Positions 43,459 through 53,396 are shown, numbered from the stretch's first letter. The stretch is 64,000 nucleotides of DNA from Hyphomicrobiales bacterium (GCA_024236395.1 JACKKO010000003.1:1-64000); one strand, 5' to 3'. Numbers and translations: made by a program. Notes: generated by a model not told the origin, from the letters alone.

Positions 43459-43487
43459 TTTTTACCGAATATTGTGGCCTGCGTCAA
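43459..43487 (-). promoter_or_regulatory. Candidate promoter of rpsT
   Basis: On the minus strand TTGACG (43487-43482) and TAAAAA (43464-43459) are 17 bases apart, 24 bases before the rpsT ATG. GCGCGC follows the -10 box, a G/C discriminator of the kind seen in stringently controlled ribosomal promoters. Confidence 0.5.
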
Positions 43488-43498
43488 GCGATTTCTCA

Positions 43499-45874
43499 CT
43501 ATTTCCGTCCCTTTTTGCTGGTCTTCCTTGTCGCTTTCTTGGCGGGCTTACGTACTGATTCCTGAGGTTTATTTTCTGCTTCGGCAGCGGCGATCGCTGC
43601 CAGATTAAGAATTGCTGAGACGCTGGCATTAGGCTGCGTGATCTGTACGGGCTTCTCAAAACCGCACAGAACCGGGCCAATCACCGTGCCGCCACCCAGT
43701 TCCCGCAGGAGCTTATAGGAGATATTGGCGGAATGCAGCCCCGGCATCACCAGAATATTGGCCGGGCCGGTCAGGCGGCAGAATGGGAAGAGTTCCATCA
43801 ATTCCTGATTGAGAGCCACATCGGCAGCCATTTCGCCTTCATATTCAAAGTCCACCTTCATGCTATCAAGAATACTAACGGCATCGGTGATGCGTTGGGT
43901 ATCCTGATGCAGCGGGTTGCCAAAATTGGCAAACGAAAGCAATGCCACGCGTGGTTCTTCCCCCATCTGGCGGACTTTTTCGGCGGTTTGTATGGCAATA
44001 TTCGCCAGGTTTTCCGGCGAGGGGGTGGGATCCACGGCGGTATCGGCAATGAAGACTGTTCGCTTATCCCGCATCAATACCATTGTCAGGCCAAAAATCC
44101 GCTTGTTTGGCCGGGCATCAATCATTTTCATGACGGTGCGTAGTGTGATGGGGAAGGTGCGCGTGAGGCCGGTAATCATGGCATCGGCATCGCCCAGCGC
44201 CAGCAGGCTGGTGGCATAGAAGTTCCGGTCATTTTTGATAAAGCGCGTGCAATCGCGGCGCAGATAGCCTTTACGTTGCAGACGGCTATACATGTAATCG
44301 ATGTATTTATCGTTGTCTTTCTGTGTCTTTGCCGCATTGCGGATTTCAATCAGTTCGTTGCCAGGCTTGATGCCGGAACGGCGCATGACTTCTTTCACCT
44401 TTTCCTCGCGGCCGACCAGAATGGCCTTGCCATAACCACCCTGCACCCATTGATGGGCAGCACGCACGACTTTCTCTTCTTCTCCTTCCGCAAACAACAT
44501 TGTCTTCGGGTTTTCCTTGGCACGCTGGAAGGCGAAGTTCATGGTGTTGGCGGTGGGGTTAAGGCGTGCGCTCAGCTCGGCGCGGTATTTGTCAAAATTC
44601 GCAATGGGTTTGCGGGCCACGCCGGAATCCATCGCAGCTTTCGCCACGGCAACGGGAATCGTGCTGATGAGGCGCGGGTCAAACGGCACCGGGATAATAT
44701 AATCCGGCCCGAACTGCATCTTGCGCCCACCATAAGCCGAAGCAACCTCGTCTGGTACCGGCTGGCGGGCTAGTTCGGCCAGTGCATTGGCGGCAGCGAT
44801 CTTCATATCCTCGTTAATCGTGGAGGCGTGGACGTCCAGCGCGCCACGGAAAATATACGGGAAACCCAGTACGTTATTTACCTGGTTGTTGTAATCTGAG
44901 CGGCCAGTGGCAATGATGGCATCATCCCGTACTTCGCGGATCAGTTCCGGCCGGATTTCCGGTTCCGGGTTGGCCATGGCGAAGATAATCGGGTTTTGGG
45001 CCATGGAAGCAACCATTTTCTGGGTGACTGAGCCTGGGCCAGCCAGTCCGTAGAACGCATCCGCACCCTTCATGGCGTCAGCCAGCGTCCGTGCCTTGGT
45101 ATCCACGGCATGGGCGGTTTTCCATTGATTCATGCCTTTTTCGCGGCCTTTATAGACGACGCCTTCGCGGTCGATCAGCAGGACGTTTTCATGGCGGACA
45201 CCCAAGGCTTTTACCAGTTCAATACAGGCGATCCCGGCAGAACCGGCACCCAGTACCACCAGCTTGATATCCTTTAGCTTACGCCCGGTGAGATGCGCCG
45301 CATTAATCAGCCCTGCGGCAGTAATAATGGCGGTGCCATGCTGGTCATCATGGAAAATCGGGATATCCATGACTTCGCGCAGCTTTTGTTCAATAATAAA
45401 ACAGTCCGGTGCCTTGATATCTTCCAGGTTGATTCCGCCAAAGCTGGGGCCAAGGTAACGCACGGCATCGATAAATTTCTGCGGGTCTTCCGCATCCACT
45501 TCCAGGTCAATCCCATCGATGTCGGCGAACCGTTTGAAAAGCACAGCTTTTCCTTCCATCACCGGCTTGGAGGCCAGCGCGCCCAGGTTGCCAAGGCCCA
45601 GAACGGCCGTTCCATTGGAGATGACGGCGATAAAATTTCCCTTGGAGGTATATTGATAGGCGGTAGAGGGGTCTTTATGAATGGCTTTACAGGGAACGGC
45701 GACGCCCGGAGAATAGGCCAGCGAAAGGTCGCGCTGGGTCAGCAGGGGTTTGGTAGCAGAAATCTGGATCTTGCCCGGTTTGCCCGTGCTATGAAAATGC
45801 AACGCATCATCATCGGTGAAGGAGACCTTGGATTTGGCTGATTTGCCGGATTTTGTATTCTTTGTTTTGGCCAT
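43499..45874 (-). CDS. maeB: NADP-dependent malic enzyme with phosphotransacetylase-like domain
   Basis: Oxidative decarboxylation of malate to pyruvate. The 791 residues have an N-terminal malic enzyme half (LAYSPGVAVPCKAI, NGTAVLGLGNLGALASKPVMEGK, metal site IFHDDQHGTAI, cofactor site VVLGAGSAGIA). From about residue 440 a phosphate acetyltransferase-like half follows (MLFAEGEEEKVVRAA, VALLSFANFGNP, GPANILVMPGLHSANI). That half is non-catalytic in known MaeB and senses acetyl-CoA. The tail is Lys-rich (KKATRKTSKKGRK). Start 45874 is chosen; GGAGG lies 12 bases upstream. It is divergent from mutS. Confidence 0.95.
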   Translation of the reverse strand: MAKTKNTKSGKSAKSKVSFTDDDALHFHSTGKPGKIQISATKPLLTQRDLSLAYSPGVAVPCKAIHKDPSTAYQYTSKGNFIAVISNGTAVLGLGNLGALASKPVMEGKAVLFKRFADIDGIDLEVDAEDPQKFIDAVRYLGPSFGGINLEDIKAPDCFIIEQKLREVMDIPIFHDDQHGTAIITAAGLINAAHLTGRKLKDIKLVVLGAGSAGIACIELVKALGVRHENVLLIDREGVVYKGREKGMNQWKTAHAVDTKARTLADAMKGADAFYGLAGPGSVTQKMVASMAQNPIIFAMANPEPEIRPELIREVRDDAIIATGRSDYNNQVNNVLGFPYIFRGALDVHASTINEDMKIAAANALAELARQPVPDEVASAYGGRKMQFGPDYIIPVPFDPRLISTIPVAVAKAAMDSGVARKPIANFDKYRAELSARLNPTANTMNFAFQRAKENPKTMLFAEGEEEKVVRAAHQWVQGGYGKAILVGREEKVKEVMRRSGIKPGNELIEIRNAAKTQKDNDKYIDYMYSRLQRKGYLRRDCTRFIKNDRNFYATSLLALGDADAMITGLTRTFPITLRTVMKMIDARPNKRIFGLTMVLMRDKRTVFIADTAVDPTPSPENLANIAIQTAEKVRQMGEEPRVALLSFANFGNPLHQDTQRITDAVSILDSMKVDFEYEGEMAADVALNQELMELFPFCRLTGPANILVMPGLHSANISYKLLRELGGGTVIGPVLCGFEKPVQITQPNASVSAILNLAAIAAAEAENKPQESVRKPAKKATRKTSKKGRK

Positions 45875-45977
45875 GGGCGTGACTTTCCTCCTGTATAAGC
45901 GCAGGAACTTAGCAGCACCGGGGGATTTAGTCAAAGTCTCTGTTGCGAACAGGCGTATCTTTTTCTAGTGTGCTGCG

Positions 45978-48659
45978 ATGCCTTCAACACGTGAGATAAC
46001 AAAAACGGCCACGCATAAAGAAGCGGTGGTGACGCCCATGATGCAGCAATTCCTCAGCATTAAGCAGGCGCACCCGGATTGCCTGCTCTTTTACCGTATG
46101 GGCGATTTTTATGAACTCTTCTTTGAGGATGCGATCACTGCGGCGGAGGTGCTGGATATTACGCTCACCCGGCGTGGGAAGCATGAAAATAGCGATATTC
46201 CGATGTGTGGTGTGCCGGTGCATAGCCATGAGAGCTATCTGCAAAAGCTGATCCGCAGCGGATTCCGCGTGGCGATCTGTGAGCAGGTGGAAGACCCGCA
46301 GGAGGCAAAAAAGCGCGGGCATAAGGCGGTGGTGAAGCGTGAGGTGGTACGGATTGTGACCCCGGGTACGATCACCGAGGATGCCCTGCTGGATGCACGC
46401 GCACCGAGTTATCTGGTGGCACTGGCCGGGAAGCCGGGCGAACTGGCGCTGGCCTGGGCGGAGGTTTCCACCGGGGAGTTTACCGTAATGCCGGTGGAGG
46501 ATGCCGCGCTGGTCACGGAGCTGGCACGTATTGATGCCAGCGAAATCCTGTTGCCGGACGTGTTGCTGAATGATGGAGCCATGCGGGATCGGTTGGCGGA
46601 GTGGCAGAAGCAGCTGGTGCCGCATGTTCCCAGCTTCTTTGATGCGCAGCGGGCGAAGCGGCGCTTGCGGCGGTTCTATGGGGTGGAAACACTGGACGGA
46701 TTTGGCGCGTTTACCGCAGCGGAAGTAGCAGCTTGCGGGGCGCTGGTGGAGTATCTGGATTTAACACAAAAGGGCGTGATGCCGCGTCTGACGCCGCCAC
46801 GGCCCTTTGCTCGCCAGCACTATCTGGTGATTGATGCCGCCACGCGCCGGAATCTAGAGCTGTTTCATACGCTTTCCGGGGAGTTGAAGGGTAGCCTGCT
46901 CAATGTGATTGATCGCACGGTGAGTGGTACGGGTGGGCGGTTGTTACGGCAATGGCTGGCGGCACCGCTCACGGGGGTGGATGCCATCCGGGCGCAGCAG
47001 AATAAAGTGACTGCGCTGGTGGAACGCCCGGTATTACGCGATGCATTGCGCCACGCCATGAAAGGCATGCCCGATATGGAGCGGGCGCTTTCGCGGCTAC
47101 ATATGGGGCGCGCTACCCCGCGTGATCTGGCAGCGATTCGTGACGGGCTGGGCCGGGCGGTGGCCTGCCTGACGGCGATCCGGAGCGAGGAGCAGTTTCC
47201 AACGGCTTTATCCACGCTTACCAAGCCGTTGTCTGGGCATGAGGCGCTGTTTGAGCTGCTGGGTCGGGCGCTGAAGGATGAGGTGGGGTTGAAGGTGCAG
47301 GAGGGGGGCTATATTCGCACCGGCTATGATGCCGAGCTGGATCGCGTGCGGGATCTCCACCAGCGTAGCAAGGAGCACAAGCAGGCGCTGCAGCAACGCT
47401 ACCGTGAGGAAACTGGTGTGGAGCGGCTGAAGGTGGCGGAAAATAATATGATTGGCCTGTACGCGGAGGTCAATGCGCGCCATATCAAAGAGATGCCGGA
47501 GCGGTTCGTTCACCGCCAGACGCTGGCTAACGCGGTGCGCTTCGGAACGCCGGAGCTGCGGGAGCTGCAGCAGGAAATCATCACCGCTGCTGAACGGGCG
47601 CTATCCATAGAGCTGGAACATTTTGAAACGTTAGTGCAGTCTGTGCTGGAGAATGCAGAGCTTGTGTTGGCTGCTGCTCAGGCGCTGGCGCAGCTGGATG
47701 GCGTGGCCGGGCTGGCAGAGCTGGCGGTGACGCAGCATTATTGCTGCCCGGTGATAGAGGATTCCACAGCGTTTGCGATTGAAGAGGGGCGGCACCCGGT
47801 GGTGGAGTCGGTACTGAAAGCGCAGGGTACGGACGCGTTCATTGCTAATGGCTGTACGCTGGGGGAAGGGCAGCGCCTGTGGCTGCTGACCGGACCGAAC
47901 ATGGCGGGGAAAAGCACCTTCCTACGGCAGAATGCATTAATCACGATCCTCGCGCAGATGGGGGGGTATGTCCCGGCGAAGCAGGCGACGATTGGCGTGG
48001 TGGATCGTCTGTTCAGCCGGGTAGGGGCATCGGATGATCTGGCGCGCGGACATTCTACGTTTATGGTGGAAATGATCGAAACCGCGACGATCCTGAACCT
48101 GGCAACGGAGCGTTCGCTGGTGATTCTGGATGAAATTGGGCGCGGGACGGCGACGTTTGACGGGCTTTCCATCGCCTGGGCGGTGGTGGAGTATCTGCAT
48201 GCCAAAAGCCGCTGCCGGGCATTATTTGCCACGCATTACCATGAGCTTACCGCGCTGGAGGGAAAATTGCCGAACATGGCCTGCCATACCATGCGTGTGC
48301 GCGAGTGGAAGGAGCAGGTGGTATTCCTGCATGAGGTGGTCGCTGGGACAGCAGACCGTTCCTACGGGATTCATGTGGCACGGCTGGCTGGGTTACCTGC
48401 CCCGGTGATTGCCCGGGCAAAAGAAGTGCTTACCGCCCTGGGGCGGGGGGAAAACACCAGCGCCGCCGAGCTGGCGAATGATCTGCCCCTGTTTGCAGCT
48501 ATCATATCGCAGGCGCGGGAAGTTTCTGAGCCGGAAGCCCCGGCATTTGATGCTAAAGGGCAGGCCATGTTAGATCAGCTATACGCATTGGATGTGGATA
48601 CACTAAGCCCACGCGCGGCGCTGGATTTGCTTTATCGCTGGAAGCAGGAGGTGCTGTGA
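45978..48659 (+). CDS. mutS: DNA mismatch repair protein MutS
   Basis: Recognises mismatches and small loops and starts repair with MutL. The 893 residues begin with a short leader and then PMMQQFLSIKQAHPDCLLFYRMGDFYELF, which contains the Phe-x-Glu wedge that stacks on the mismatch. The ATPase domain has Walker A GPNMAGKSTF, the DDLARGHSTFMVEM signature, Walker B LVILDEIGRGTATFDG and ATHYHELT. A C-terminal LYALDVDTLSPRAALDLLYRWK helix is the dimer/tetramer motif. All key residues are present. Its stop overlaps the start of the thioredoxin-like gene. Confidence 0.97.
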   Translation: MPSTREITKTATHKEAVVTPMMQQFLSIKQAHPDCLLFYRMGDFYELFFEDAITAAEVLDITLTRRGKHENSDIPMCGVPVHSHESYLQKLIRSGFRVAICEQVEDPQEAKKRGHKAVVKREVVRIVTPGTITEDALLDARAPSYLVALAGKPGELALAWAEVSTGEFTVMPVEDAALVTELARIDASEILLPDVLLNDGAMRDRLAEWQKQLVPHVPSFFDAQRAKRRLRRFYGVETLDGFGAFTAAEVAACGALVEYLDLTQKGVMPRLTPPRPFARQHYLVIDAATRRNLELFHTLSGELKGSLLNVIDRTVSGTGGRLLRQWLAAPLTGVDAIRAQQNKVTALVERPVLRDALRHAMKGMPDMERALSRLHMGRATPRDLAAIRDGLGRAVACLTAIRSEEQFPTALSTLTKPLSGHEALFELLGRALKDEVGLKVQEGGYIRTGYDAELDRVRDLHQRSKEHKQALQQRYREETGVERLKVAENNMIGLYAEVNARHIKEMPERFVHRQTLANAVRFGTPELRELQQEIITAAERALSIELEHFETLVQSVLENAELVLAAAQALAQLDGVAGLAELAVTQHYCCPVIEDSTAFAIEEGRHPVVESVLKAQGTDAFIANGCTLGEGQRLWLLTGPNMAGKSTFLRQNALITILAQMGGYVPAKQATIGVVDRLFSRVGASDDLARGHSTFMVEMIETATILNLATERSLVILDEIGRGTATFDGLSIAWAVVEYLHAKSRCRALFATHYHELTALEGKLPNMACHTMRVREWKEQVVFLHEVVAGTADRSYGIHVARLAGLPAPVIARAKEVLTALGRGENTSAAELANDLPLFAAIISQAREVSEPEAPAFDAKGQAMLDQLYALDVDTLSPRAALDLLYRWKQEVL

Positions 48660-49177
48660 TGCTGCGATATATTATACTGGCTATTCTGTTGATTATTATG
48701 CTGGGGGTGATTCGGGTGGCCGTGACGATACCGCCGAAGGAAACAAGTGCACGCATTGGTGAGCGGTTGCCGGCATTAACGATCCCTCGGTTTGATGCCG
48801 AAGGTGACCTGCGGATTGCGGATATTCAGGGAAATGGCTATGCGCTGGTGCATGTATTTTCTTCCTGGTGCGCGCCCTGCAAAATGGAACACCCCTTATT
48901 GCTGGCGCTGAAAGATGCCAGCGGCCTGCCGATATATGGCATTTCTTACCGGGATAACCGTGAGGAACTAGGTAAAATGCTTACTAAAATGGGTAATCCT
49001 TACACGGCAATCGGTTGGGACGGGCGTGGCGAATTCGCCAGCCTGATGGGAGTAAGCGGTGTGCCGGAGGTTTTTCTCATAGACCCGGGCGGGTGGATCG
49101 TTTATCACTATCCCGGCCCGTTGACGGCAGAGGTTATTCAGGATAATATAATAAAATATTCAAATATAAACAAATAG
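48659..49177 (+). CDS. CcmG/DsbE-like membrane-anchored thioredoxin
   Basis: Periplasmic thiol reductase of the TlpA/CcmG type. The 172 residues start with a membrane anchor (IILAILLIIMLGVIRVAV). The thioredoxin fold has the active site SSWCAPCKMEHPLL (WCxPC), then IYGISYRDN, and the cis-Pro loop GVPEVFLIDPGGWIVYHYPGPL, which is typical of CcmG (heme-ligating Cys reduction in cytochrome c maturation). No other ccm genes are nearby. The ATG overlaps the mutS stop by one base (TGATG), so expression is coupled. Confidence 0.88.
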   Translation: MLRYIILAILLIIMLGVIRVAVTIPPKETSARIGERLPALTIPRFDAEGDLRIADIQGNGYALVHVFSSWCAPCKMEHPLLLALKDASGLPIYGISYRDNREELGKMLTKMGNPYTAIGWDGRGEFASLMGVSGVPEVFLIDPGGWIVYHYPGPLTAEVIQDNIIKYSNINK

Positions 49178-49209
49178 ATAAATAAAATATCTAAATCTAA
49201 GGATTAAAT

Positions 49210-50262
49210 ATGCCTATTGTTCGCCTTTCCGGCACTGTACAAGGGGTTGAAGACCCTACCCGTAAAACCCGCGCAAAATTACTTTATCTGCTCTATATGG
49301 CGGGATGGGATATCTATAACGGTAATGGTGACCAGACGGTAACGCTGAATAATGTCCAGCGGAAGGTGGAGGAGTCCGATGCCTTTGTCTTTATGCCGAA
49401 GCCAAACCTGCAGGATGTATTTAAGGCTGTTTCCATCATTGTAGGATATCAGACAGGAGACAGGCACCTCAATGGTAAGCCGATGGTAGTGTTAAGCCCT
49501 AAGCTTTCCTGGCAGCCATTACTCGACCTGATGGAACATTTGCACCTCATGGGAACGGTTAGTCAGAGGCAGCAACAACTTTTCAAGGTGGTGGATAAAG
49601 CGAAGGAAGTACTAACGGCATTTGAAGAATATAAAAACATTGATACAGAGAAGACGGAGACACAATATGGCGTAAAGCCAGAGCCATCTATCCCTGGTGA
49701 TCCGAATAAGCCACGTCCGGAAAAGTCTGTTTGTGTGTTTTGTTCTGCAAGTATTCGCAATGAAAGCTATCTGAATGAGGGGCATGAATTAGGTCGTATG
49801 CTGGCGCAGAATGGCTGGGGATGTGTTTCCGGTGCCGGGCGCACGGGCATTATGGGAAAAGTGGTGGCTGGTGCTGTCTCGGAAGGTGGGTGGACGGCGG
49901 GTTCTAACGTGCCACACATTATTGAGATGGAAGGCTTGCCGGATGGGATTAACACATTCTGGTCACGACCGGATATTTATACGCGTATGGAAGTGATGAT
50001 TGAAAACTCTGATGCGTTTGTCATCATGCCGGGCGGGATGGGAACGGTACAGGAATTCCTGGCGCTGATCCTGCTACGCCTGCAGGGGTCATCCATTATG
50101 GACGGTAAACCAATTGTCGTAGTCAACCGCTATGATAAAGAAAAGCAGCGCTATTTCTGGGATCCGCTGCTCAAGCTATCAGCATTACACAATGTGGAAG
50201 ATCAGTTTGTTGTTGTCGATAGCGCCGATAAAGTAGCCACTGCACTTAGTGGAAAACTATAG
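49210..50262 (+). CDS. LOG-family (TIGR00730-like) protein with two Rossmann-like halves
   Basis: A 350-residue cytoplasmic protein. The C-terminal half (from residue about 170) is a lysine-decarboxylase-like LOG domain: VCVFCSASIRNESYLNEGHELGR, GCVSGAGRTGIMG, and the motif MPGGMGTVQEF for the PGGxGT-E nucleotide site, which in LOG enzymes removes ribose-phosphate from cytokinin-type nucleotides. The N-terminal half has a similar alternation (ESDAFVFMPKPN, GKPMVVLSPKLS) but lacks the PGGxGT motif, so it may be a degenerate duplicate. AAGGAT precedes the ATG. The gene is AT-richer than mutS. The true substrate is unknown. Confidence 0.82.
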   Translation: MPIVRLSGTVQGVEDPTRKTRAKLLYLLYMAGWDIYNGNGDQTVTLNNVQRKVEESDAFVFMPKPNLQDVFKAVSIIVGYQTGDRHLNGKPMVVLSPKLSWQPLLDLMEHLHLMGTVSQRQQQLFKVVDKAKEVLTAFEEYKNIDTEKTETQYGVKPEPSIPGDPNKPRPEKSVCVFCSASIRNESYLNEGHELGRMLAQNGWGCVSGAGRTGIMGKVVAGAVSEGGWTAGSNVPHIIEMEGLPDGINTFWSRPDIYTRMEVMIENSDAFVIMPGGMGTVQEFLALILLRLQGSSIMDGKPIVVVNRYDKEKQRYFWDPLLKLSALHNVEDQFVVVDSADKVATALSGKL

Positions 50263-50284
50263 AGAAATATACCTCTCTAATATT

Positions 50285-51583
50285 CTACCCGCCTGATGAG
50301 TTATTGACCGGTACTGCACTTGGTGTCAGCCACACTGGAACCGAATAACAGCGTGTTGGTAGAACCAGAGTACTGAATGGGGCGGCGCTATACATTACTT
50401 CCAGCAATCGGCTTACATAGAGCTGGCAACCTTCTCCGGTGAGGGGATCATAAAATAAGCTTGGACAATATATCCCCGCTGGATTGAGCAGATTAAATGC
50501 ATCCCCAGTTTGCTGGAAATATTCGTAATAACACGTACAATTCTGTCCTTTTGCCTCTAGGTAGGCAGCTTTTTCGTCAGCTAATGAAGGGATGTTTCCC
50601 ATCAATACAACAAAATAATTTGTAGCAGAGTCTTCTGCTTCTGCTAAACACGACTGATAAAAGTTGTCATAGTACGGATTATAGAATAATCCTCCACCCC
50701 CACTGCTACTACTGCTACTGGAAGAAGAACTGGATCCTACCTCATTTAGGATGGCTTGACACGTTCCTGGTTCGATAGGCATGGGGCCAAGTCCGCATTC
50801 CGTAAGGCCTAAGCATTCCGAGCACTGTGTCATAGTGCTTATAACAGTTTCTTCCCCATATTGTAAAATGAGCTGGATGCGTTGAGTTGGATTTACATAT
50901 TTATTACAGAAATCTCCACATGTGGTCATTAGGTTCTCGACCTCTGAAGGATCAATATCATTAAAGTTGATACTACCACTGCTTGTGCCGGAGGCAATTG
51001 TCCCACCACCGGTTTGCTTACTATGTTCTTTAATAGCTTTTTTGCAACGATCTGTAACCTCTTCTGGTGGCGGCCCAGGAAGGTTAGGTGGAGGGAAAGC
51101 GGAAATAGCACCTGTCACTTTACCTGCACTAAGACTAATAGAGGTAATGTTAAGGCCAGTTTTAAATAACTCTCCGTAATTATCGCCCATTTCAATACAG
51201 AACTGGTCAAGGATTTTCATTCCTAAATCACTTGCAGCCTTTTTAATCAGATCCCACGGGTCACCAAAAAGCAGGATTTCAATATATTCTTCGAAAGGAG
51301 CTACATACTTTTCACACAATCTGTTAAGTGCATCCATGGGGTAAGCAACGGTTAATAGACCATTCAGGACCAATTTGGCATTATTACAATCATTGGAGTC
51401 AATTTTTTCGTGCAATAATGCAGCGATCTGGCACCCGGTTATAAAGCGGTTAATATTTGTTGTGTTTAATATTTTATGTTTACTAGGTGGCTCGCATACG
51501 GAAGCCGCAGAAACTTCCTTTACCGGAAGCAAAGAAAGCATAACCAGCACCAGAAAACTGACTAGGAGTACATTTGCACGCAC
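50285..51583 (-). CDS. Secreted Cys-rich protein with poly-Ser linker
   Basis: A 432-residue exported protein beginning with GTG. The signal segment LLVSFLVLVMLSLLP ends near VSAAS. The first 285 residues have paired cysteines (CGDFCNKY, CSECLGLTECG). A run of about ten Ser and four Gly separates them from a C-terminal domain with NCTCYYEYF and GCQLYVSRLLEVMY. The linker style is the same as in the protein at 35159, though the modules differ. There is no recognised family. It is AT-rich relative to mutS and convergent with the LOG gene. A secreted or surface role is likely from the signal peptide; anything further would be a guess. Confidence 0.72.
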   Translation of the reverse strand: MRANVLLVSFLVLVMLSLLPVKEVSAASVCEPPSKHKILNTTNINRFITGCQIAALLHEKIDSNDCNNAKLVLNGLLTVAYPMDALNRLCEKYVAPFEEYIEILLFGDPWDLIKKAASDLGMKILDQFCIEMGDNYGELFKTGLNITSISLSAGKVTGAISAFPPPNLPGPPPEEVTDRCKKAIKEHSKQTGGGTIASGTSSGSINFNDIDPSEVENLMTTCGDFCNKYVNPTQRIQLILQYGEETVISTMTQCSECLGLTECGLGPMPIEPGTCQAILNEVGSSSSSSSSSSSGGGGLFYNPYYDNFYQSCLAEAEDSATNYFVVLMGNIPSLADEKAAYLEAKGQNCTCYYEYFQQTGDAFNLLNPAGIYCPSLFYDPLTGEGCQLYVSRLLEVMYSAAPFSTLVLPTRCYSVPVWLTPSAVPVNNSSGG

Positions 51584-51669
51584 GAGGATAAAAATTCCTA
51601 ACCTTTTAATTAAATTATAGCATTATCCCCGTGGGATGACAATGCATGTTCGGGCATTTGGCAGGGACA

Positions 51670-52380
51670 TTATGCAAGGTCAAAAAGCAGGATCTCTGTA
51701 TTCTCAGATGTCTGAACACTAAAACGACTCTCATTTTCAATGCCAAGCCCGTCCCCTGCCTGTAATGCCATTGTTTCCGAAGCCAAAAGACTGCAACGTC
51801 CTTTTGCCACATGCAGCCACTGACCACGCCCTGGGGTGACTTCAAAATTCAAGGTGCTTCCTGCCTGTAACTTCGTAACATATATATAGGCATCCTGATG
51901 GATCTGGATATGATGCTCTCCTGTTTCGGGGGCAGCAATGCATTGCCACTGGTTCTGCATTCCATCAATAGGGATAGTTACTTGTTGGTAGCGCGGGGTT
52001 AGATTTTTCTTGGAAGGAAATACCCAGATTTGTAATAAATGTACCGGATCTTTATTACTGGGATTAAACTCACTGTGACGTATACCGCTGCCCGCTGACA
52101 TATGCTGAATTTCTCCGGGACGTATCACCGAACCATTCCCCAGGCTATCCTTGTGTTCCAGAGCACCGGAAAGTACATAAGTGAGGATTTCCATATCCTG
52201 ATGCCCATGTGTGGCAAAGCCACCAGAGGGGGCAACGATATCGTCATTAATCACTCGTAGCGTATGAAAACGCACCCAGGACGAGTCCTGATAATCAGCA
52301 AAAGAGAATGTGTGGTAGCTTGTCAGCCAGTCTAGCTGCGTCTTGCCGCGTGTGTTGGCAGGACGAAACCGTAATGTCAT
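51670..52380 (-). CDS. Pirin-family cupin protein
   Basis: A 236-residue bicupin. The N-terminal cupin holds the metal site: GFATHGHQDMEILTYVLSGALEHKDSLG supplies two His, and HMSAGSGIRHSEFN supplies His and Glu. It starts TLRFRPANTRGKTQLDWLTSYHTFSFADY as in YhhW-type pirins. Bacterial pirins can act as quercetinases or as redox regulators; the function here is open. Its ATG overlaps the stop of the upstream transporter gene by four bases, so the two are an operon. Confidence 0.92.
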   Translation of the reverse strand: MTLRFRPANTRGKTQLDWLTSYHTFSFADYQDSSWVRFHTLRVINDDIVAPSGGFATHGHQDMEILTYVLSGALEHKDSLGNGSVIRPGEIQHMSAGSGIRHSEFNPSNKDPVHLLQIWVFPSKKNLTPRYQQVTIPIDGMQNQWQCIAAPETGEHHIQIHQDAYIYVTKLQAGSTLNFEVTPGRGQWLHVAKGRCSLLASETMALQAGDGLGIENESRFSVQTSENTEILLFDLA

Positions 52381-53396
52381 AGGTTTTTCACCTTGCCGTT
52401 GGCGGAAAGCAGGATGGCTAACGGGCGCGTGGTTTTAAATTCAGAGAGGATAATCGTAATAATCACCATCAGGGGAACACAGAGGAACATCCCCGGAATG
52501 CCCCAAATACTTCCCCAGGTCACAAGGGAAAGGATAATGACGAGTGGACTAAGGTTTAACGAGTCACCCAGTAATTTAGGCTCGATGACGCTGCCAATAA
52601 GTACCTGGAAGAGGGTAATGCCCCCGGCAACGGTCAGGAATGGGTAGAGCGTATCAAACTGGATGAGTGCCAGCAGGGAAGGAAAAATCGTTGCAATAAT
52701 GGAGCCGACATTGGGGATAAAATTCAGGAAGAACATCAGCACTGCCCAGAATGGTGCAAAATCCAGCCCGACTGCCACCATCACCAGATAGCCCAATACA
52801 CCGGTAATAAGGCTGGAGATGGTTTTAATGAGAATATAGGTCTGGATACGGGTATAGGTGTTTTTCAGGATTCGTTTTACCTGTTCTTCCCCTTTCTTAT
52901 CACCATCAAATATTGCCGCCAGTTTCCCCGTAAAGCGCCCCTGTTCCATCAGCAGGAAGACCAGATAGATCAGTACCATCACCGTGTACCCGGTGACGTC
53001 GGCGACGCCCTTGGCCAGCATGGCAATACTTTGCCCGATATTCAACTGGTCTAGCAGTTCAGAGATCGCAGGCAGTTCTTTCATGCCCAGTAGTTCAGCG
53101 GCGTTGTGTACAAGTTGTTCGACATTTTTCTGGTAGGCGGGTGCAGCTTGTACGACCTGAGGAATCGTAGAGGATATTAGCTGTACCGGGAGCCAGAGGA
53201 AGCAGACCAGGGTTGCCACACTGAGCAGTGATGAGAGCGTGTGGTTGGGTAATATCTTCCCGTATGCCTTGCTGAGGGCATTGATCAGATACCAGATAAA
53301 TACCGCGATGATGAGGGGGACAAGGATGGCTTTTCCAACCACGAGAATGATTGCGATAAAGAATACGGAGATCAAACTGAGGGCAAACGTAAACAT
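52377..53396 (-). CDS. AI-2E family transporter
   Basis: A 339-residue polytopic membrane protein of the AI-2E/PerM/TqsA family. About eight hydrophobic segments are visible, with a periplasmic or helical domain between them (IPQVVQAAPAYQKNVEQLVHN). The conserved GVLGYLVMVAVGLDFAPFWAVLMFFLNFIPNVGSIIA and EPKLLGDSLNLSPLVIILSLVTWGSIWGIPG stretches are diagnostic. Start 53396 (MFTFALSL) is chosen because the family begins there; longer in-frame extensions overlap the divergent sodB leader. Substrates vary in this family, from autoinducer-2 to ion antiport. Confidence 0.9.
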   Translation of the reverse strand: MFTFALSLISVFFIAIILVVGKAILVPLIIAVFIWYLINALSKAYGKILPNHTLSSLLSVATLVCFLWLPVQLISSTIPQVVQAAPAYQKNVEQLVHNAAELLGMKELPAISELLDQLNIGQSIAMLAKGVADVTGYTVMVLIYLVFLLMEQGRFTGKLAAIFDGDKKGEEQVKRILKNTYTRIQTYILIKTISSLITGVLGYLVMVAVGLDFAPFWAVLMFFLNFIPNVGSIIATIFPSLLALIQFDTLYPFLTVAGGITLFQVLIGSVIEPKLLGDSLNLSPLVIILSLVTWGSIWGIPGMFLCVPLMVIITIILSEFKTTRPLAILLSANGKVKNL

